From Candidatus Parvarchaeota archaeon (lineage in GTDB: Archaea; Nanobdellota; Nanobdellia; JAFCGN01), in contig JAFCGN010000004.1 of assembly GCA_017608045.1 (NCBI GenBank), forward strand, positions 1 through 50,572: DNA of 50,572 bases, given 5' to 3'. Under the pieces are notes generated by a model. That model had not been told where the DNA came from and made no database searches. It worked only from the letters and a program-made list of their open reading frames with translations. Below, one piece after another: positions 40,484 through 48,126 of the stretch (positions are counted from its first letter, which is position 1; every line of letters begins with the position of its first letter). Both the position numbers and the translations under genes were made by a program.

Positions 40484-40984
40484 TTAAAACATCCAATCTG
40501 TTTTGTTTAAATCATCGCTTATTTTTTTATAAAGTTTTTTCGCTTCATTCAGAAAATCTTTTATTTTCTGAAATTCAATTCTTCTCGTGCCAAACCCTTC
40601 TTTTATGATAAAATAATCCCTGTTTGATTCAAAAAAATATTGTTTCCTATTTTTTGCATCCACGAGTTTTGGGAGAAGAGTTATGGCTTCAAGAGTTTTT
40701 TTATTCAATCCCAATCTTGCTTCGTATTCTTTTGTGAAAAAATTAATTAAAAAGATCTCATTTTTTGGAAGTCTTGAAATATTTTTCATTTTTTCTTCTC
40801 TTTCAAGGAATGCTTTCACCATGAACTTTATTGCTAAATTAACATGTTCTAATGAATTCAAAAACAATGTTTTTTCTTTAACTAATGGAAATGTTACATA
40901 AAGCATATGGTCTGCAATAATTAACTCTTTTCTTGCTTGATCAAGCAAATCTAACTTATTTTCAAAATTCAAAAACTCAACCAC
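40484..40984 (-). CDS. Small all-helical hypothetical protein (B)
   Basis: 166 residues, helical: LDLLDQARKELIIADHMLYV, LEHVNLAIKFMVKAFLEREEKM, and KDFLNEAKKLYKKISDDL. Regular heptads and lack of strands suggest a helical bundle; the first two helices resemble HEPN-like folds without a clear catalytic RxxxxH. GTG at 40984 is the best start (no ATG before residue 50). Likely cotranscribed with protein A. Function unknown. Confidence 0.55.
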   Translation of the reverse strand: MVEFLNFENKLDLLDQARKELIIADHMLYVTFPLVKEKTLFLNSLEHVNLAIKFMVKAFLEREEKMKNISRLPKNEIFLINFFTKEYEARLGLNKKTLEAITLLPKLVDAKNRKQYFFESNRDYFIIKEGFGTRRIEFQKIKDFLNEAKKLYKKISDDLNKTDWMF

Positions 40985-41061
40985 CCCTAATTAATTAGTA
41001 TTTTTTAGTATTAATAAGTTTTAATAAATTCATTATTTTTTTAAGTTCTTACTCCAAAAAC

Positions 41062-41069
41062 TTTATAAA
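41062..41069 (+). promoter_or_regulatory. TATA box of rpl10e
   Basis: TTTATAAA centred 27 nt before ATG 41093, the cleanest example of the leaderless promoter pattern used through this window. It is preceded by the A-rich segment CCAAAAAC that could be the TFB-recognition element. Confidence 0.65.
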
Positions 41070-41092
41070 CCTTTTTTTTATTGAGTTAAAAC

Positions 41093-41629
41093 ATGGCAAG
41101 ATTAAGACCTGCTAAATGCCACAGAAGTATTGAGAAAAGAGCATTTACTCGCAAGAGCAAGTATAAGAAGAAATCTTTTGTAAGAGGCATTCCTGGTTCA
41201 AAAATACAAATCTTTGATATGGGTGCAAAAAACAAAAAATTTCCTATAAGAGTGTCTCTTTATGCAAAAGAAGGCAAGGTTGTTAGACATAATGCTCTTG
41301 AAGCTTCAAGAATAACTGCAAACAAGTACTTGTCTGCTAAAGTTGGAAAAGAAAATTATCATTTTAAAATCAAAACATACCCTCATCACGTATTAAGAGA
41401 ACATGCAATTGCCGCAGGAGCTGGAGCAGATCGTTATTCTTCAGGTATGCAAAAAGCTTTTGGAAAGTGCGTTGGTGTTGCAGCTAGAATAAAAAGAGGT
41501 ACAGAAATTGCGTACGTGGAAATTGATGAAAACAACATTTCTTATGCAAAAGAATGCTTAAGAAAAGTTGGGCATAAGATGCCATGCAAAACATTCATTG
41601 AAATTCAAAATTTAAATGAAAAAAATTAA
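41093..41629 (+). CDS. rpl10e: Large ribosomal subunit protein uL16 (archaeal L10e)
   Basis: 178 residues of archaeal L10e/uL16: RPAKCHRSIEKRAFTRKSKY at the N-terminus, RGIPGSKIQIFDMG, HNALEASRITANKYL, YPHHVLREHAIAAGAGADR and GMQKAFGKCVGVAARIKRG. It binds near the peptidyl-transferase and A-site region of 23S rRNA. The start follows a TTTATAAA box by 27 nt. Its stop overlaps the stop of the convergent pyruvate-kinase-like gene. Confidence 0.96.
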   Translation: MARLRPAKCHRSIEKRAFTRKSKYKKKSFVRGIPGSKIQIFDMGAKNKKFPIRVSLYAKEGKVVRHNALEASRITANKYLSAKVGKENYHFKIKTYPHHVLREHAIAAGAGADRYSSGMQKAFGKCVGVAARIKRGTEIAYVEIDENNISYAKECLRKVGHKMPCKTFIEIQNLNEKN

Positions 41630-42318
41630 ATTCCTTTTCTCAACAAGATTTTATCTTTTTCAATTTCTTCAATTACTTTTCGCATCATTTTTACAGCAAG
41701 TATTGGGTGTTTTCCAATTGCTGTTTCTTCTGAAAGCATTAAAGCATTAGAACCGTCAAGCACTGCATTTGCAACATCACTTACTTCTGCTCTTGTAGGT
41801 CTTTTATTTACAACCATTGATAGAAGCATTTCAGTGGCTGTAATAACATATTTCTTCAAACTATTGCATTTCTTTATAATTAATTTTTGAAAAAGTGGCA
41901 CTTTTTCAATTGGCAAATGAGTTCCAAGGTCTCCACGAGCAACAAGCACCCCATCACTTGCCTTTATTATTTTATGTATATTCTCAATACCTTTTTTTGA
42001 TTCTATTTTTGACAGAAAAAAAATTTTTCTTGGCTTAAAAAAACTTCTTATCCTTCTTATTTGTTCTTCTGATTCTGTAAAAGAGACAGCAAGATAATCA
42101 AAATCAAGATTTTTAATAAAAGACAGCATTTTGTCTCCACTTATATCAATAAGCACTTTACATCCAACATTTCTTAATTTATCGCTAACTTCAAGACATT
42201 CTTTTTTTGAAGCGTATTTTGTATTTATTCTCCCAATTGTCATACCTTCTTTATGCATTAAATTTAAAATCCTATAATTCCAAGAAGACGGACCTATTGT
42301 CGCAATTATATCTATCAT
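41626..42318 (-). CDS. Minimal pyruvate kinase-like barrel without B and C domains
   Basis: 230 residues corresponding to the A-domain barrel of pyruvate kinase only. Kept: DIIATIGPSS (2-11), SKIESKKGIENI near 110 (catalytic Lys and Glu), DGVLVARGDLG near 129, VITATEML near 165, PTRAEVSDVANAVLDG near 180-195 and NALMLSEETAIGKHP. The usual NFSHG is NTKYAS, and KGPEIRTG plus the B domain are missing (LIDISGDKMLSFIKN runs on into DYLAVSF). The C-terminal regulatory domain is absent. It may be an altered kinase or another phosphoenolpyruvate enzyme. ATG 42318, two bases from the upstream gene's stop. Confidence 0.78.
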   Translation of the reverse strand: MIDIIATIGPSSWNYRILNLMHKEGMTIGRINTKYASKKECLEVSDKLRNVGCKVLIDISGDKMLSFIKNLDFDYLAVSFTESEEQIRRIRSFFKPRKIFFLSKIESKKGIENIHKIIKASDGVLVARGDLGTHLPIEKVPLFQKLIIKKCNSLKKYVITATEMLLSMVVNKRPTRAEVSDVANAVLDGSNALMLSEETAIGKHPILAVKMMRKVIEEIEKDKILLRKGI

Positions 42319-42319
42319 T

Positions 42320-43015
42320 TTAAAATAAATGCTTTTTGCTTTTATCTTTTTTATGTATTTTTTTAAAAATAACACCTGCTAATAAAGAAATAATAAAAAG
42401 CAAAAAAGATTTGAAAATTGAAATTAAAAAAATCAATTTAATTGTTTTATAAAAAAAAGTTTCTGGAAAAAGCACGATTAATTTATCTGTTCTTGGATTC
42501 AGTAACCATAAATCATTATTAAATAAGATTTCATGAAATAACACCCATTCTGTATGAAAACTTTGTTTTGTGATCGCAAAAAAAATAAAGAAAACAAGAA
42601 GTGCAAGGCTTGAAATAACAAAAATTAAAGCACTATTCTTGAAAAACTTTTTTTGATCATACGCGAAAACAAGTATTAGAAAGAATAAAAAAATCGCTCC
42701 GCACAAAAATTCGTGAAATAAGCACTTATTAATTAAATTTCGCACATCAACTAAATGAAGCAAATCTCTTTGACTGAAAAAAGAAGAATTCAAAAAAGAA
42801 TTATTCCCTGTTTTAAAATAGTTTATAAGACCTTTTGTTATTGTGCTTGTAGTATTCTTATCTATTAAATCATTAACTCCATTAACGAAGAATTCTTTTT
42901 CATAATATTCTTGATTAAAAACAATGAAAGACGTTGAACTCAATAAATTAAATAACAAGAAAAAAAGAGCAGCAATCATGTTTAAAAAAAATATTTTCAT
43001 AGATTTTTTCTTCAT
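42320..43015 (-). CDS. DUF1461/TIGR01906-like integral membrane protein
   Basis: 231 residues with about five hydrophobic helices: an N-terminal one (8-28), a large polar loop, then helices at 98-115, 128-147, and 190-215. The segment FHEILFNNDLWLLNPRTDKL then VLFPETFFYKT is the signature phrase of DUF1461, an uncharacterised bacterial and archaeal membrane family. It is upstream of and nearly touches the pyruvate-kinase-like gene, so they are likely cotranscribed. Role unknown. Confidence 0.8.
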   Translation of the reverse strand: MKKKSMKIFFLNMIAALFFLLFNLLSSTSFIVFNQEYYEKEFFVNGVNDLIDKNTTSTITKGLINYFKTGNNSFLNSSFFSQRDLLHLVDVRNLINKCLFHEFLCGAIFLFFLILVFAYDQKKFFKNSALIFVISSLALLVFFIFFAITKQSFHTEWVLFHEILFNNDLWLLNPRTDKLIVLFPETFFYKTIKLIFLISIFKSFLLFIISLLAGVIFKKIHKKDKSKKHLF

Positions 43016-43084
43016 TTTTCTGCAACCTATTGTTTTCTATTAATATTCTATAAAACAATAATAAATTAATAAAAAGTTAAACTT

Positions 43085-43927
43085 ATGTTTTTTATGTTAG
43101 ACAATTCTTATACTGAAGATTATTTAAAAGTAATAGAAGAGAGAGCAATAAAAAACTTTTTGCCAAAAGTAAAAAAACAATTCGCAGAAATAATTAAATT
43201 AAGCATATCAGATGAGGATATAAGATACTTTACATTAAAAGGATTGAACAGAGCTCATGACGGTTTTTATTATAGTGGTTGCAGTAGTTCAAAAAAGAAT
43301 CATACTATTGAAAATAATGAAGTTTTTGGATTATACATGCATAATCTTAAAGTGCTTGGAACAACAATGGCATTTTGCAGATTAGAAGGATTAAATAATT
43401 ATGAAACGAGTGTTGCTGCAAGTGGTGCTGTTTTCCATGATATCACAAGAAATTTATATGGAAATGCGTGGGCAAACAAACTAAATTTAGCGCATCCACT
43501 AACAGGATGTGAATTCGTAAAAAAAATCCCGTTAAGAGGGGTTTTTTATGAAAATAATAAGAAGATAAATTATAACATTAAATCAGAAACACGCAAAGAA
43601 ATAAGTGAAATTGTTTTAGTTCATTTCGGAAGATTTACTGAAGGAATCATTAAACATTTTAAAGATGAAATGCCTTCATTATTTGAAGAACCTAATTCAA
43701 TACAAGACCTTCTTGAAAGAATAGAAAACCCATCAAAAATAGAAAGAATTGTTCAGTATGCAGACAAAGTGGGGAGTTTAAAATTTGCAAGTTATGTCCC
43801 TGGAATTAAAGAAATGCATTTCACAGAATTTGAACAAAACGAACCAGAACTTTTTAAGCAAATAAAAAGATTAGATTATTTGCTTAAAATTGAACCAAAA
43901 GAATTAGTGCATAAATTCAAACATTAA
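43085..43927 (+). CDS. HD-domain phosphohydrolase
   Basis: 280 residues of an HD-type metal phosphohydrolase: HNLKVLGTTMAF near 87 (first His), AVFHDITRNLYG near 114-125 (His-Asp pair), IVLVHFG near 176 (His), and YADKVGSLKFASY near 228-240 (Asp). HD enzymes cut nucleotides, cyclic nucleotides or (p)ppGpp; the substrate is not evident. Cysteine-serine segment GCSSSK near 65 is unusual. ATG 43085 or 43094; both in frame, with the TATA-like region not discriminating. Confidence 0.75.
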   Translation: MFFMLDNSYTEDYLKVIEERAIKNFLPKVKKQFAEIIKLSISDEDIRYFTLKGLNRAHDGFYYSGCSSSKKNHTIENNEVFGLYMHNLKVLGTTMAFCRLEGLNNYETSVAASGAVFHDITRNLYGNAWANKLNLAHPLTGCEFVKKIPLRGVFYENNKKINYNIKSETRKEISEIVLVHFGRFTEGIIKHFKDEMPSLFEEPNSIQDLLERIENPSKIERIVQYADKVGSLKFASYVPGIKEMHFTEFEQNEPELFKQIKRLDYLLKIEPKELVHKFKH

Positions 43928-43976
43928 AGAACAAAGAAAGATAACTTTTTATATTTGTTCTTTTTTTATTTCACTC

Positions 43977-44522
43977 ATGATAGGAGTTATAATTAGCATA
44001 ACTTTCCTTATTGTATTGTGGTTTATAATAATATACAATAATTTCATAAGTCTTCAAAACAGAGTAGAGAATTCATGGTCTCAAATAGAAGTTCAATTAA
44101 AAAGAAGAGCAGATTTAATTCCAAACCTTATTGAAACTGTTAAAGGATACATGAAACATGAAAAAACAGTATTAACTGAAATAACAAAAGCGAGAACAGA
44201 ATTAATGAAGGCAAAAACAATTTCTCAAAAAGCTAATGCTGATAATAAACTTGCAAACACATTAAAAACATTGTTTGCTGTTGCTGAAAATTACCCTAAA
44301 CTCAGGGCAAACGAGAATTTTAAAATGCTTCAAGAAGAATTAGCAGGAACAGAGAATAAGATTGCTTACGCAAGACAATTCTATAATGACTCAGTAATGA
44401 TTTTAAACACTAAAATAAAACAATTTCCAACAAACATTGTAGCAAAAGCAATGAACTTGAAAAAAAAGGATTATTTCAACGCAGAGCCAAGCGAAAGAAA
44501 AAGCATAAAAGTTAGATTTTAG
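43977..44522 (+). CDS. lemA: LemA-family protein
   Basis: 181 residues: one N-terminal membrane helix (5-24), then a long helical bundle with the LemA phrase NRVENSWSQIEVQLKRRADLIPNL (two parts, near 30-53), TVKGYMKHEKTVL, ENYPKLRANENF near 103 and ARQFYNDSVMILNTKIKQFP near 137. LemA proteins are membrane-tethered, of unclear role, and commonly precede an HtpX protease, as here (32 nt). A TTTTTATAT box about 27 nt upstream suggests a leaderless start. Confidence 0.93.
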   Translation: MIGVIISITFLIVLWFIIIYNNFISLQNRVENSWSQIEVQLKRRADLIPNLIETVKGYMKHEKTVLTEITKARTELMKAKTISQKANADNKLANTLKTLFAVAENYPKLRANENFKMLQEELAGTENKIAYARQFYNDSVMILNTKIKQFPTNIVAKAMNLKKKDYFNAEPSERKSIKVRF

Positions 44523-44554
44523 ATTCATGTTTTATTAATCTTTTTGGTGATTTA

Positions 44555-45424
44555 ATGTTCTATGAAGAAATACAAAAAAATAAAATTAAAAGTTGGTTGT
44601 TAGTGTGTTCATTTTTTGCTATTATTAGTGTTCTTAGTTATGTTATCTTATATTATACTTATTTTGGGGAGAGTGCAATAATTTTTGCTTTCCTAATAGC
44701 AGTCATATCCTCATATATTACTTATTATTATAGTGATTCCCTTGTTTTAACTTTCAGCAGAGCAAGGCCTGTGAAAAAAACTGAATACCCTTTTCTTTAT
44801 AATATAACAGAAGGATTAGCTATTGCAGCAGGCATTCCAAAACCAAAACTTTTCATTATAGATGATGATGCGCTTAACGCTTTTGCAACAGGTAGAGACC
44901 CTGAACACAGCGTTATCGTAGTTACTAAAGGTTTAATTAAAAAATTAAACAGGGAAGAATTAGAAGGCGTGATCGGGCATGAAATGAGTCATATTAAGAA
45001 CTATGATGTGAAATTTGCCACATTAGTTGTTGTTTTAGTTGGCATGGTAGCAATTTTATCCCGTTTTTTTATTCGCTCTCAATTTTGGGGGAATAAAAAA
45101 GAAAAAGAAGGAGCAAGCATTTTATTTTTTATAGGATTAATCTTATCAATATTCGCTCCTTTATTCACAAAATTAGTTCAATTAGCAATAAGTAGAAAAA
45201 GAGAATTTTTAGCAGATGCTTCTTCAGTAGAATTAACACGCAACCCTTCAGGATTAATAAATGCTTTAAAAAAAATCAGTGAAAATCCAGGAGTAAAAAG
45301 TGCTTCCCAAGTCACTGCAGGATTATTTATAAGTAATCCCTTCAGGAAACAAAACCTTATTAAACTCTTCAGCACGCACCCTCCAATTGAAGAGAGAATC
45401 AAAGCACTTGAAAAAATGGCATGA
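44555..45424 (+). CDS. htpX: HtpX-like membrane zinc metalloprotease
   Basis: 289 residues. Two N-terminal helices (14-35, 43-60), zinc motif GHEMSHIKNYD near 142-152, two more helices (150-170 and 185-205) and the third ligand in AISRKREFLADASSVEL near 213-229; C-terminal STHPPIEERIKAL matches the family. HtpX proteases remove damaged membrane proteins. GGTGATTT lies just before ATG 44555. Pairs with lemA upstream. Confidence 0.95.
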   Translation: MFYEEIQKNKIKSWLLVCSFFAIISVLSYVILYYTYFGESAIIFAFLIAVISSYITYYYSDSLVLTFSRARPVKKTEYPFLYNITEGLAIAAGIPKPKLFIIDDDALNAFATGRDPEHSVIVVTKGLIKKLNREELEGVIGHEMSHIKNYDVKFATLVVVLVGMVAILSRFFIRSQFWGNKKEKEGASILFFIGLILSIFAPLFTKLVQLAISRKREFLADASSVELTRNPSGLINALKKISENPGVKSASQVTAGLFISNPFRKQNLIKLFSTHPPIEERIKALEKMA

Positions 45425-45426
45425 AT

Positions 45427-46050
45427 TTATTTCAAAACTTTGCCTGTTTCTAAATACCACAAGCATAAATCTAATTCACCAAGAGTTAAATTTGTTTTAT
45501 TGCCAATAATTCTAAGAACTTTTTCAATTTCTAAATACTTACTTTTTGTAATTGTTTTAGGAGGATTAATTAAGCCATATTTTACTAACAAATCAACAAT
45601 GTGGAAGTCAATAATAGCATAATCAAAAAATCCAATATTCCTAAGAAAATGGCTTGCTTCTTTCATACCCACGCCTTTAACATTATTCACTAACCACTTT
45701 CTTAAATCATTACTTCTTAATTCACTTAATGCTTTCATTAATGCTTCCACTTGCTTTCTTGCTTCAATAATATATTTTGCTCTTGTGTTCGGAAACCTAT
45801 GCCCTAACCTCTTTAATTTTTCAGCAAGCTTTTTTTCAGGTAATTCTAAAAACCCTTTCCCTATATTGTTTTGTATCTTAATACTTCTTTCAGCATTATA
45901 ATTTGCTGTGAGAATGCAATAACATAATTCATTAAAAATTCTTTCTTTAGAACACTTACCAATTTTTTTGAATTCATTAATCCTTTCATCAATAATTTTT
46001 CTAACATTTGTTCCTTGCAGTTCTTTAATGCATTTCAATAAGTTTTCCAT
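45427..46050 (-). CDS. ogg: 8-oxoguanine DNA glycosylase/AP lyase (archaeal Ogg2-type)
   Basis: 207 residues of the HhH-GPD superfamily, Ogg2 type: ELCYCILTANYNAERS near 45-60, HRFPNTRAKYI near 90, the helix-hairpin-helix NVKGVGMKEASHFLRNIG near 122-139 containing the catalytic Lys in GMKEAS, and IIDFHIVDLLVKYGL near 146-160 with the catalytic Asp. It excises 8-oxoguanine and nicks the strand. Short size is normal for Ogg2. A GTTTAAATG box is about 28 nt before ATG 46050. Confidence 0.92.
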   Translation of the reverse strand: MENLLKCIKELQGTNVRKIIDERINEFKKIGKCSKERIFNELCYCILTANYNAERSIKIQNNIGKGFLELPEKKLAEKLKRLGHRFPNTRAKYIIEARKQVEALMKALSELRSNDLRKWLVNNVKGVGMKEASHFLRNIGFFDYAIIDFHIVDLLVKYGLINPPKTITKSKYLEIEKVLRIIGNKTNLTLGELDLCLWYLETGKVLK

Positions 46051-46100
46051 TAAAAATTAAGGAAATAAGAAACAACATTTAAACATTATTATCAAGAATT

Positions 46101-46568
46101 TTATCCTTTTTTCTCAAAAATCTCGTAAAGAAAGCAACCAATCCTTCCAATAACATAACCTGCGAGAGTCATAAAAAATCCTTTAGCATCACCAATAACA
46201 GTGTTAGTAACAAACGGAAAGTAATTCGCTAAATTAAGATTAGTCTTACTTAATTGATCAAAAACACCTGAAACAACACCGCTTCCAAAATAACTAAGTC
46301 CTAAAAGACTCGCTAAAGAATTCGTGTTATCATTAAAAGAACCTAAAGTTTCATTTTCTTCAACTTCTTTCGTGTTAGTAAGAAAAGAGAGGTAATTCTT
46401 TAAATTATGATTAGTCTTACTTAATTGATCAAAAACGCTTGAGTAAATACTACTCTTAAAATAATCAGGTCCTAAAAGACTCTCTAAAGACTTCGTGCCC
46501 TTCTTAAAAGAACTTGTAGTTTCATTTTTTTTAACCTCTTCTATTAAATACAAATAATCCTCCAACAA
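46101..46568 (-). CDS. Internally duplicated small membrane protein of unknown family
   Basis: 155 residues made of two copies of a 57-residue unit: NETTSSFKKGTKSLESLLGP...FDQLSKTNHNLKNYLSFLTNT and NETLGSFNDNTNSLASLLGL...FDQLSKTNLNLANYFPFVTNT, then a C-terminal hydrophobic helix (GFFMTLAGYVIGRIGCFLYEIF). DNA identity between the copies is high, so duplication is recent. The C-terminus and the F-DQ-KT phrase recur in the next-door protein at 46587-47048. Probably membrane-associated; no known family recognised. Confidence 0.65.
   Translation of the reverse strand: MLEDYLYLIEEVKKNETTSSFKKGTKSLESLLGPDYFKSSIYSSVFDQLSKTNHNLKNYLSFLTNTKEVEENETLGSFNDNTNSLASLLGLSYFGSGVVSGVFDQLSKTNLNLANYFPFVTNTVIGDAKGFFMTLAGYVIGRIGCFLYEIFEKKG
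46236..46440. repeat. Direct repeat, 171-bp period, inside the duplicated membrane protein gene
   Basis: The bases GATTAGTCTTACTTAATTGATCAAAAAC (given here by position: 46238-46265 and 46409-46436) occur twice, 171 bp apart, identical over 28 nt and similar around it. 171 equals 57 codons, so the copies keep frame and encode the repeated F-DQLSKTN unit. Identity at silent positions points to recent duplication or gene conversion. Confidence 0.85.
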
Positions 46569-46586
46569 AAATCACCATTTGTAATT

Positions 46587-47048
46587 TTACTTAAAAGCTT
46601 TATAAAGAAGACCTGCTAACCTGCCAACACCATAACCAAAAAGAGTGACTAAACCCCCTTTCATTCCTCCAATAACTGAAGAAACAGAAGCGCCTACAGC
46701 AGCGCCCCCAACACTTCCTGCTGTTGTTTTTGCAATTTTAGATACTAAACCATCACCTTCACTCGCAGAATAAGCTTCTTTAGCTCCAACAAAGAGTCCA
46801 TACACAGTACCTACGGCTCCATATATAACAGCTTGAAGTAGTGTTGGTAAATATAATAAAGCATCACGAGCTTCGCTCGGAAGGACAGAATGTGTTTTAC
46901 CTATTTGGTCTAAAAATCCTGCTGCAAAACCACCACCAAAACTTACTGTATTTAAATAATCGTTTTTCAATAACTTAGCTATTTTTATATCTTTTTGCTC
47001 TTTTCTATGCAGTATGTTATAAAGTTCAGAGTTAGGAATTTCAGACAT
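46587..47048 (-). CDS. Glycine-rich small membrane protein, paralogue of its neighbour
   Basis: 153 residues. N-terminal charged helix, then FGGGFAAGFLDQIGKTHSVL near 38-57 (the F-DQ-KT phrase), hydrophobic segments rich in Gly/Ala/Ser (AVIYGAVGTVYGLFVGA, GSVGGAAVGASVSSVIGG) resembling glycine zippers, and a C-terminal TLFGYGVGRLAGLLYKAFK matching the neighbour's end. Likely inserts in or associates with membranes. The two genes are 18 nt apart on one strand. Function unknown. Confidence 0.65.
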   Translation of the reverse strand: MSEIPNSELYNILHRKEQKDIKIAKLLKNDYLNTVSFGGGFAAGFLDQIGKTHSVLPSEARDALLYLPTLLQAVIYGAVGTVYGLFVGAKEAYSASEGDGLVSKIAKTTAGSVGGAAVGASVSSVIGGMKGGLVTLFGYGVGRLAGLLYKAFK

Positions 47049-47172
47049 TTTAAAACCCTCACATTATTTTACTATTATGTAATGGTAACTTTCTCTTTAA
47101 AAATATTTCTATTATGATTATTCTTCTAAAACCATAAATATTAGTATTGCTTATAAACTAATTTGAAGGGGG

Positions 47173-48126
47173 ATGAATTTAATTAAATTATTAGAAAAAA
47201 AAGCGATTAATTCTAAGATAAAGATTATTTTTCCTGAAGGTAATGATGAAAGAATTATTAATGCAGCAAAAAAAGCGTATAGAAAAAAAATATGCACGCC
47301 TTTGCTTGTAAGTGCTAAAAAAGGAAAATTATTTTTTAATCATTTAACAAGCAAAAAATTAAAAGAATATGCAAAGAAGTATAGTAAAAAGAAAAAAATG
47401 AGTTTAAGTGTTGCTGAAAAAATAATGCAAGACCCTTTATTTTATTCTGCTATGGCATTAAAAGAGGGAGATGCTGATGCAATGATTGCTGGCGCTCAAT
47501 ACACATCAGGCAATGTAATTGCTGTTTCAAAGGACATAATTGGGTTAAAAAAAGGAATTAAGGTTGCTTCAAGTTATTTTATAATGAGTTTGCCTTTTTT
47601 TAAAAATAAAGAAGGAGGTAATTTAATTTTTGCCGATGCTTCAGTAAATCCATTACCTAATGCTTATGAATTAGCGGATATTGCAATTACAAGTGCTGAA
47701 ACAGCTAAAAAATTACTTGGATGGGTGCCTCGAGTGGCAATGCTTTCTTTTTCTACAAAAGGAAGTGCATCTCATGAAATAATTGATAAAATTGTTCAAG
47801 CAACAAAGATAGCAAACAAAAAAGCGCCTCAATATTTTATAGATGGTGAAATGCAAGGAGATGCTGCATTAATTGAATCAATTGCAAAGAAAAAAATGAA
47901 AAAAATAGGGAAAGTTGGTGGAAAAGCAAATGTGCTAATTTTTCCTGATTTGAACGCAGGAAATATTTGTTATAAATTAGTTCAAGTTCTTGGAAGAGCC
48001 ACAGCTTACGGACCCATACTTCAAGGATTCAACAAACCTGTTAGTGATTTATCGAGAGGAGCTAAAGAAAAAGACATTTATGGTGTTATAATAATTATGA
48101 GTATTCTAGCAAGGAGAAAAAAATGA
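47173..48126 (+). CDS. pta: Phosphate acetyltransferase
   Basis: 317 residues converting acetyl-CoA and phosphate to acetyl phosphate and CoA. Seen: IIFPEGNDERI (18-28), GDADAMIAGAQYTSG near 98-112, DASVNPLPNAYELADIAI near 160, MLSFSTKGSA near 198, DGEMQGDAAL near 228 and FPDLNAGNICYKLVQ near 262. It is the short Pta form without regulatory N-terminal domains. AAGGGGG directly abuts ATG 47173, closer than usual. Its stop overlaps ackA by four bases. Confidence 0.95.
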   Translation: MNLIKLLEKKAINSKIKIIFPEGNDERIINAAKKAYRKKICTPLLVSAKKGKLFFNHLTSKKLKEYAKKYSKKKKMSLSVAEKIMQDPLFYSAMALKEGDADAMIAGAQYTSGNVIAVSKDIIGLKKGIKVASSYFIMSLPFFKNKEGGNLIFADASVNPLPNAYELADIAITSAETAKKLLGWVPRVAMLSFSTKGSASHEIIDKIVQATKIANKKAPQYFIDGEMQGDAALIESIAKKKMKKIGKVGGKANVLIFPDLNAGNICYKLVQVLGRATAYGPILQGFNKPVSDLSRGAKEKDIYGVIIIMSILARRKK

